Shown piece after piece: positions 49,205-64,000 of a stretch of DNA of 64,000 nucleotides. Origin of the DNA: Oryzias latipes (taxonomy: Eukaryota > Chordata > Actinopteri > Beloniformes > Adrianichthyidae); contig NC_019864.2 of the NCBI RefSeq assembly GCF_002234675.1, positions 21,144,582 through 21,208,581 of the forward strand, given 5' to 3'. The position numbers and the translations under genes are program-made. Each line of letters opens with the position of its first letter. Position 1 is the stretch's first letter. The notes under the pieces are model-generated. The model had not been told where the DNA came from. It made no database searches and saw nothing but the letters and a program-made list of their open reading frames with translations.

Positions 49205-51836
49205 AAGTTGCAATAAGAAAACTGTAGTAGTCGTGGTTATTTTGAGCATCTTATCCCAAGTTTTATAATCACTTGACAATCAGCCTGACTTTGGGTCCTT
49301 ATATCCTTAAAGAACAGATGAAACTCATCTAATTTATATACCTTTTCGTCCTAAAACCTTCAGATTCAGCTCCAGTTAATGATAAACACGAACAAGCATG
49401 GCCTTTGAGAGAAAAGTGTGCAAAAGTATGAGGTGTTTATTGTGTTTACATCAACTGTTATCCATATTTATTCTGAAATAAGTCCATTTTCTTGTGCCCG
49501 TCATACTTTTGATTGAAAGCACAAATCCAGAGCATTTAATTGGTTTTTCTTTGTGGGCAAATGGTTCAAATCAAAACACATTTATAAATATATATATGTA
49601 TATAAAAACTTATTTTGAAGCTGAAACCTGAACATTACGGTCCATTTTTCTGCACAAACGGCGAGAAAGCATTCTGTGGATCACTGTTTCAGATCTGGTT
49701 CAGTTTAAGCAACAATCTGCAATCATTTTACACTATGTCAAGAGTTTATTTGACAATATTTCAGAATATCTTTCAGTAAACAAGTTTTTTTTGTATTTTT
49801 TTTAGCAAAATGTAATATCAGTACTGTCGCATTTCATAAAAATAGTTGTTCACGTCTTTGAAACTACAGTATCAATGATACAGTAAACCATATTTGTAGG
49901 AATACAGCTGTACAAGGTGAATAGTACACAATTAACACTACACAGTTATACTTGTTTTCAATGGGGGAGGGTCTGATCGTGCCATCCTTCAAATGTTTCC
50001 ATAAGCAGCTTTTTCACTCTGTTTAAAACCGGTCACAGCAGGCAGGGAGGGGGGTAGCCCGGATGGAGACAGAGGGTTTGATGATCTCGTCCTTTTTCTA
50101 AACTCTGACATATGTACTTACGGTGAACACATTTCTACAGCCTAGTGACGTATCGTCATGCTCCTCGCTAACATTTTGACAACTTTTTCACACGATCCAC
50201 AGTTTGGTCGACTCGAAAAAACATCAAAAACATGTTTGGCTGCAGCTGGAGATCGATTCTCGGTGGACTTGCTAGGACTCAGGTGCACCGCTGGAAAAAA
50301 ACCCAGCATTACCAGTCGCTTACAAATACAAATGTGGGTGTGTGGTCATGCTGGTCCTTTCAGTTCACAAAAGCTATATTTTTGAAAGGAAATAATGATA
50401 AAATAAGATTAATAAATAAAATAACTCAGTCTTTGCGTGACAAAGATTTTGCGATGAAACAAAAATGGAATTGATTTCCTGGATCATCTCAAATTTAGCT
50501 CTAAATTGCAACACTGCTCCTACTTACCAGGAACGTAACCTGTCAAACAGGCAAAACTGAAGAGCAGAAACTGGCCCATCATATCCTTGTAGGCATGAAA
50601 AGCTCTGCATGATTTAAGAGGCTGGGATGCTCCAGGCTACATTTTTTTCTTCTCTTTCTGGGACATGGTCAATCACAGACACCGATGAGCTTTCACAGCT
50701 GAGAGTGCATCAGCATAAATACTGCTTGGTGTCACATCTGAGGGAAAAAAACAGGCCCTGCGACTCAGCATTTCGCTGATGTGTGCATGATCACCGTGGT
50801 CCCAAAACAAACCACAACAGCACCTCCTGCTTTAGTTTGAGTAAGGCACTCTGCCCCTCCTCGCGACCATCGGCCTCCTCGTCCCCGCTCCCACAGTGAT
50901 GTGGTACACTTAGCACAGTAAAAGGCATAGAAATGGGAGACCGGACAAAGTTTTTCTGTTTGATGGGTGACAGATTTGAACTCTGCATGGTTGCGATCAG
51001 GTTGCACACATAAATCAGGAGTTCTTACTAAGCTAACTGTTTTCAGTCATTCAGAAATGATGGGGAACCAAAAACCACTCGTCTCACATGGCAACCAGCT
51101 GCTCCACAGATGATGCTGTATTCTCTAAAAGACTAGCAAGTCATTGTCTGAGTTGTTTTTTTTTTTGTTTTTTTTTTACATCCGTGCACACAAACCCCGC
51201 TTCCTTCAGCAGTCTGGGTTTGGTGACCTGGGCAGTCTTTGATATGTAGATATAGACGAGGCCGTTCAGACTTATTCTAAAATACTGGCCTGTGATGTTT
51301 CTCTCATATTTTTGTATGTTTCTAACTACAACACTTGCTCAAAAACATCAATTGGTCTGTTTTTGAGAATACCAAATGAAGTTATTTTTCACATCTTTAC
51401 ATTTACAATATATCGCAGTGGTAGGCGGGGAACATATAGTCCGTTTCAGTTCCACTGCCTCTGTTTTAATAGTCTTAATCTTCTTCACTCTGCTCAAAAA
51501 TGGAGTAAAAGTAAAATCTCCCTTTTTTTCTTGCATGTCAGGCCTCATTGCTCTAACCAAGTCAAGTCAGATGCAGCTGAGCAGCTACTCTCAGGACAAG
51601 ATGCTGTTGCTCCATCCTCATGTGTGAGGGTCTCTGTCGGATTTAGACTGTGAAGGTTTTTCTTTAAGGTGGTGGGTGTAATAATCTTTTTTGTACAAAC
51701 AAATGAAATATAAAAGAAAACTCTATGAGCAGATGGAGGAGGAAACGGGACAGAGAGGCCATACTAGTTTTGTTTCGGATGGGGAACTGAGGGTGTGACC
51801 TTGTGGAATGGTCCAGCCCAACCAGATGGATCCGCT
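49205..51836 (-). other. magi1: Probable magi1 3' UTR
   Basis: No coding signal on either strand that I trust. On the - strand the magi1 stop codon is at 51839-51837. Reverse-strand AATAAA signals (TTTATT on +) occur at 49745-49750 and 49436-49441, so the magi1 transcript may run to about 49.7 kb and converge with ergic2. Mild GC islands near 50020-50080 and 50840-50900. Confidence 0.4.
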
Positions 51837-59121
<7,285 letters not shown>

Positions 59122-62100
59122 CTAGAAAGACAACAGTAGTAATGCTTGTTTTTAGTGACATAAACCTATAAATCTTGTTGTTTTATTTGAGTTATACACA
59201 TTTTCAGAACTCTGAGTTTTTCTGCGGCCTTATAGGTGTTTGTTGAAACATAACCCTTAAAGTAAAACTATAATATAAATCTGGAAAAAAATACCTGAAA
59301 TTTTCCGTCCTTCAATGTTTTTTTAATCAAAATGTTAAAGACAAAAAGATAAACGGAGAACTTAAATCTCCTTGAAATGAATAAACTGCATACCAGAAAC
59401 CTGATTTTGTTCACAAATTGTGTATTAAAAAGATCATATTTAATGTCAATGGATAAATAAAAGTATGACTTTTAAATTTGTGGTTAAAGCAAAAGCCCAC
59501 AGAGAAAATAATAATCAGCAAAGTCTGTATTCAATCAGATATTTTCTTGGTTTAATGTTTACTTTGATGTAAAAATTCAGAAAATGATGAAAAGGTCATC
59601 AATCAACCATCTATGACTAATTTTAGCAAAGATTTCCAGAAGTTTTCCTGTACTTGTTATCAGAGTTGCAGGGCAGTCATGCCCACTTTTCTCACTATGT
59701 ATCCTCTCCTTAAAAAGGATTAAGTCATTTCCACTAAAAAACACTAACTTCTTTTAAGTTACAGTTACACTGATGCATTAAAAACACATAAACATAAAAC
59801 CCCAAACAAGTCAGAAGCAGATAAAGACAGAAACATATAAAACCAGTGTGGCATGACAATTAAGGACCCTAAATGCAAGTATTTTAGTTTGTTTTTTAAC
59901 TGAGCTCCTGAAAAAGCCTCTTTTAAACCCCCAATTTTTTTCCTTTACCTGCTTCATATTAAGAATAAATGGCCTTGGAATTTACTTTTGTCCATCTCAA
60001 AAGCCAGAAATTATCAAATAGACTGACCCATAAAGATTATGTTTGACGATGGCTTTAGATTCACTGAGCAATAAATCAATAAACAACTTGAAAAACCAAG
60101 AGTGAGTATAAAGTAAATGATCTAAACTATCATCTTTGCAATGCTAAACATCTACAGTAAAGGGAGACTTCATTTCAAGCAATTGTTCACATCTTATGTT
60201 CAAGGTTAGTTCCCTTTTTATCTAAATTTTCAAACAAAAATGACACTAAATGGCAAGAATTTGGAAGTTTTATTTACCTCCCCTCATTGAAAAAATGATT
60301 CTGGAGGTTTCAGAACATTTTAACAAAAGTGTGGTACAGAGTGTGAGTTTCATTGTTACTCTGAGTAAGAACTGTATCAATTATGCGAAACTCCAGAGGT
60401 GCCTAAATAACACAACGGTAAATTTGTTTGAGTTCCCATACCTGTTTGGAGGCTTTCCACGGAGATATGTGACCTAAGAGAGACAGATAAATGAAGTTTA
60501 AAAACAAAAATGACACGCATCCATGCATGCACATATCTATCTGTATAGGTGGGTCAACTACTACTTCCTTGTAAAAGAAGGGCCATAATGTCAAGGTTAT
60601 AGGTTTCTTTTACAGCCTTTCTCTTTCTATAACTCTTCATAATGGTTTTGGTTGTTGCGTTTGTTTACAACATATTTACATCATTAGCTGAAGGCAATAG
60701 TGGCAAATACACCACACACACATTTTCCAGTTTGTCTTCTGCTTTACTGAGACCAGAGGAACGATATGGGAACAGGAGGCTCATCAGGATTGCTCCCCTG
60801 GGTTTCTACATCAAAGCACAGCAACATAGTACATACATGCAGTTTGAGTCTGCACACGTGATTGGAAACCCACAAATACACATAGAAAATCCTTTCTTTT
60901 GAACAAATCTAATAAGTTCAACAAAACATTTGAAAATTGTGTATCTGTGCAAAAATCCTTTTGGGATTTCTTGTATATTTATTCATTTCATGAGATTTCC
61001 TGAGAAAGGACAGAGAGCACAGGCATTTATTCATGGGATTCATTTGCAGCTTCATCTGCTTGTTATTTATTTGAAAGAAGAAAGCCAGGGCACCTAGAAG
61101 CCAAGAAGAATGGCAGATCTACAGAGAATCACACACAACTGCAGGTTTTGCTCTTCGCCATCTCAACCTCAGTCGTGCTCCTTTGCTCAATCACAGACAC
61201 TTGGCTGCCTACAATCCTTTTCCCATTTTGAATTAAACATAATCAGTATCTGCCACATGTGGAGGAAAGATAAAGCAGATGAGGAAAATGGATAAAAAAA
61301 TGCTGTCATGTATGGATGCCATAAACATCAATAGGAGTTTAACGAGCACTATCCGTGGTGCTGAAATGATTCAGCACAGTGGCAGCAGCAGAGGGGGGGC
61401 TCTGCGGGAGGCTGGGACTAATAACCACATTCTGCAGGGAGTACAGGCCTTCAGGGAGGCCTATAAGGAATTCTAATAACTCATTCTCAGGAAACTTTCC
61501 TTAATGACCCACAGAAAGAATTGAGTGCGAGCTGCAAGGCAATTGTCTATATTAAAGAGGATCGTCTTACTCACAGACGCATGTCAGCTTAATTTAAATG
61601 CTAATACAATTCACCGGTGTACGTGTTGGATGCACTTGTGCGCATGCTGATGAATTACAAATGAATGACTTTTAGAGAGGCTTCATGCGGCCTCTCTTAC
61701 AACTCAGTGGTCAAGCTGTCTGGCAGACCAGCCTCACAGACTAACCCGCTGAGTTCTGGATGGCCTTCAGATCTGCTTGATTGGCTCACAGAGCTCGACA
61801 TGCTCCTCTTCTCCAGGTTGGTCTGAATCCTCATTGGTGCCACAAAATGTCTGGGAGTTGTGGCTGGCTCTGCTTCAAACTGGAATGTCAGGGGACGGAG
61901 CTGTGAGCGCCACCAGAACTATGGCAGAGTGCCTCCACTACGTTAAACAGTCTGACAGACACACATGTCTAACACAGTCTGAGCTACAGAAAGCAACAGC
62001 TCCATCACACATCTGAAATACTGTGGTCAGCATACTCCTGACTGATTCATCGATTAACGAACATTTCTGACATCTGAATCTCTGTAAACACTTCGCTCAC

Positions 62101-63910
62101 CCTGCAGAGACATCAAGAGAAGCTCAGGCACCTGCAGTGTCAGCCTGATGATGATGAGGCTGTTTTTTCAGGCACTTGATAAAAAAGACAAAGCTGTATG
62201 TCTTTAGATTTTAACCAAACACTATTATATTACAGTTCATCTTTATTTATTGTCTTTTATTTGTAAACACCTCATCTGTCATAAGTATCTATATTTGAGG
62301 TTTGCCACTAGAGGGCAGATGCCAGCTCTGGTTGGTCAAAAGATGCTCAAGTGGATTAAAATTTGACCTCAGCTGTTCATGCATTTACCTACACATGCAA
62401 ACTGCACACTGTGAATTTCTGTCTTCAGTCTAAGAAACAACAGTTTGACACCGCACCACTAATAATAAATCTTTAGTTCGTAAGCTAAAGATTTAAGAAA
62501 TGGCACAACTCCCTCCTTTATTTCTTTCATGCATTCCGTCTCATGTTTCAGGTTCAAATAAACACGGATATCTCTGATGGCTTTTAAAGTCTCAATAATT
62601 ACTCCTGTCACGCATAAATAAATTAGACCTGAGATGCATATTAGGCTGATTACTTTCATCCTTGATTAAATACGACCCACAGCGAGAGTAATGCAAATAA
62701 GAGCAAATCAAAACACCTTTTAACTGATGTGATAAAATCTTAGCAACAAGACAAGTTAACAATGTGGACGTGAAGACTTTAGAACCACGTTCATCCAGCA
62801 GGTTGAGCATCGGTGTGTTCAGAGGTTGTGTCATTAAACACGTGTCTTTTCTGAGCTCTGTGGTATGAGCAGCCTCAGGAAATTATCAAGTCAAATTTTG
62901 ACCTGTGGCATGAGTATCTTTTGGGAAATCAGTTCAAGTGCACATGTCAAACAAATAAAGCTTGCATAGTGCAACTCAATTTGCTCACGGGTGACAAAAG
63001 AATGCAGGAAACCGAAGAAGAAGGAACAGGGTCACATTCCATCTTTTTTCCAGCACCGTCAGCAAAATCTTCACAATAAACTCAATTCTATTTCAACAAA
63101 TGTGTTTTTGTGTCTCTCTTTCGCATTCAGATAGGTTAAAATCATTTAAATATATTAAAAGTTGATAAGAAATGGGATTTATTACTTTAAACAGTTATTG
63201 TGGAAGAATTTAAACTTTACTAGCTTATAAGAGCACATCTAGCCAAACTCAACTTCAGAATAAAATGTTAGTCTGAAGTTGAAGTTCGGAGGAATCACAG
63301 TTGAAATGTTAAAAAGTCATAAAGAAATACTCTTCATTATGCAGAAATACTTCTATCAACATTAATGTGGAAATAAATGCTGAATTTGTAATCGCAAAAA
63401 GGGCATTTTGTTTGTTTCATGCTTTTTTTTTTTTTACAATCATAAAAGCCTAACAGTAGTTTTGATTTTCCTAATCTGTAAAACCCTGGTCTGTGTGTGT
63501 AAAACAAAACATCACTCAGCTTGTTTGCAAGTTCGATATCACCATCTAGTATCCTACAGTGCGTTTCAGGTACATGAGTGTCACCTAATAAATGGAACAG
63601 ACTTTGAATCCATTTTTAAATCACAACTTATGTGTCTTAAAAGGCGCTATTTAAAATTACATGTGATATGATTTTATGTATTTTAAAGAAGGGTGGCTTT
63701 TTTGGGATTGGAACACTTTTTTGACAGCAAAAGGTTTCTCTTCTCACAGAGCTTTATAAAACCCATCAGTACCTTAAAGCATAAATACACACAACACAAA
63801 CTTCAGGAAAACACTGACAGAAACCCACTTTTTGTCACACAGAGACAAAACCTACCCACTGCTTCCCCTACAATATTTCTATTTTGGTTTAATATTCTGT
63901 ATGTTACACT
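59122..63910 (-). other. magi1: magi1 intron (continues beyond window)
   Basis: About 4.8 kb with no exon I can support; the small ORFs here lack conservation signs and splice logic. It contains the CTCF-core match at 62305-62318. Homeobox-like AT motifs (61580-61610, TTAATTTAAATGCTAATAC) and a repeat edge at 63911 also occur. Confidence 0.5.
62305..62318 (+). promoter_or_regulatory. CTCF core motif in magi1 intron
   Basis: CCACTAGAGGGCAG matches the CTCF core consensus CCASYAGRKGGCRS at every position. Occupancy is not known. Confidence 0.5.
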
Positions 63911-64000
63911 TTAACCTCTTAAGATCTGCCGTCCACATGCACAGGCGTCACATTTTGTGTCATATAACCACAGCAGTTCATTCTGCTAAACTGGGGCTTT
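63911..64000. mobile_element. TTAA-flanked MITE (piggyBac-like), cut by window end
   Basis: Starts TTAACCTCTTAAG, the same end as the element at 3057, and shares the internal TCACATTTTG...GTCAT stretch. Its right end lies beyond the window. Confidence 0.6.

Noticed and set aside
60250-62834. Small frames in the magi1 intron
   Set aside because: Short, not recognised, no splice logic; ordinary for an intron of this size.

Overview
This is nuclear DNA from a ray-finned fish, probably a percomorph teleost; I cannot name the species. Supporting signs are compact GT-AG introns, vertebrate-only gene families with fish-like divergence, and fish-type interspersed repeats (CCTCTTAAG and CCCTTGTGCTATC TTAA-flanked MITEs, hAT-like MITEs, RTE-like and Rex1/CR1-like LINEs, a tRNA-derived SINE). 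The ORFs are mostly exons, so I assembled gene models by joining splice sites in phase. The five complete recognised models give clean in-frame totals close to the vertebrate family lengths.

Layout from left to right. (1) 503-2235 (+): the coding end of an unrecognised, basic, Ser/Pro/Asn-rich protein, possibly secreted. (2) 4222-7439 (+): armc10, 6 coding exons, 346 aa. (3) 11166-27606 (+): dennd5b, 21 coding exons, 1267 aa, a DENN/RUN/PLAT Rab regulator. (4) 29870-35354 (+): sinhcaf (fam60a), with a CpG-rich promoter and non-coding first exon, then 5 coding exons, 274 aa; a Sin3-HDAC subunit with an unusual acidic tail. (5) 38524-39799 (+): kxd1, 4 exons, 184 aa, a BORC-type lysosome positioning protein. 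(6) 41578-49020 (+): ergic2, 13 exons, 373 aa, an ER-Golgi cargo receptor subunit; intron 3 holds a recent, 5'-truncated LINE with a perfect 17-bp target duplication. (7) 59121-51837 (-): the last ten coding exons of magi1 (last four PDZ domains and the long C-terminal tail). Its 5' part lies beyond the right edge, so 59122-64000 is intron. ergic2 and magi1 converge at about 49.2-49.75 kb.

The genes do not form one pathway, but several act in membrane traffic: Dennd5b (Rab regulation), Kxd1 (lysosome movement) and Ergic2 (ER-Golgi transport). From general knowledge, DENND5B, SINHCAF and ERGIC2 also lie close together on human 12p11, while ARMC10, KXD1 and MAGI1 lie on other human chromosomes, so the block is a fish arrangement with part of an older synteny.

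The most notable non-gene signal is a dispersed repeat of about 400-600 bp, present at least eight times in both orientations. It has GAGTGGGAC/GTCCCACTC ends and carries a conserved small reading frame. Other points: nested TTAA-in-hAT MITEs in a magi1 intron, hAT MITEs with 8-bp duplications, a stop-free 93-bp intron in dennd5b that keeps frame if retained, and a perfect CTCF-core match in a magi1 intron.
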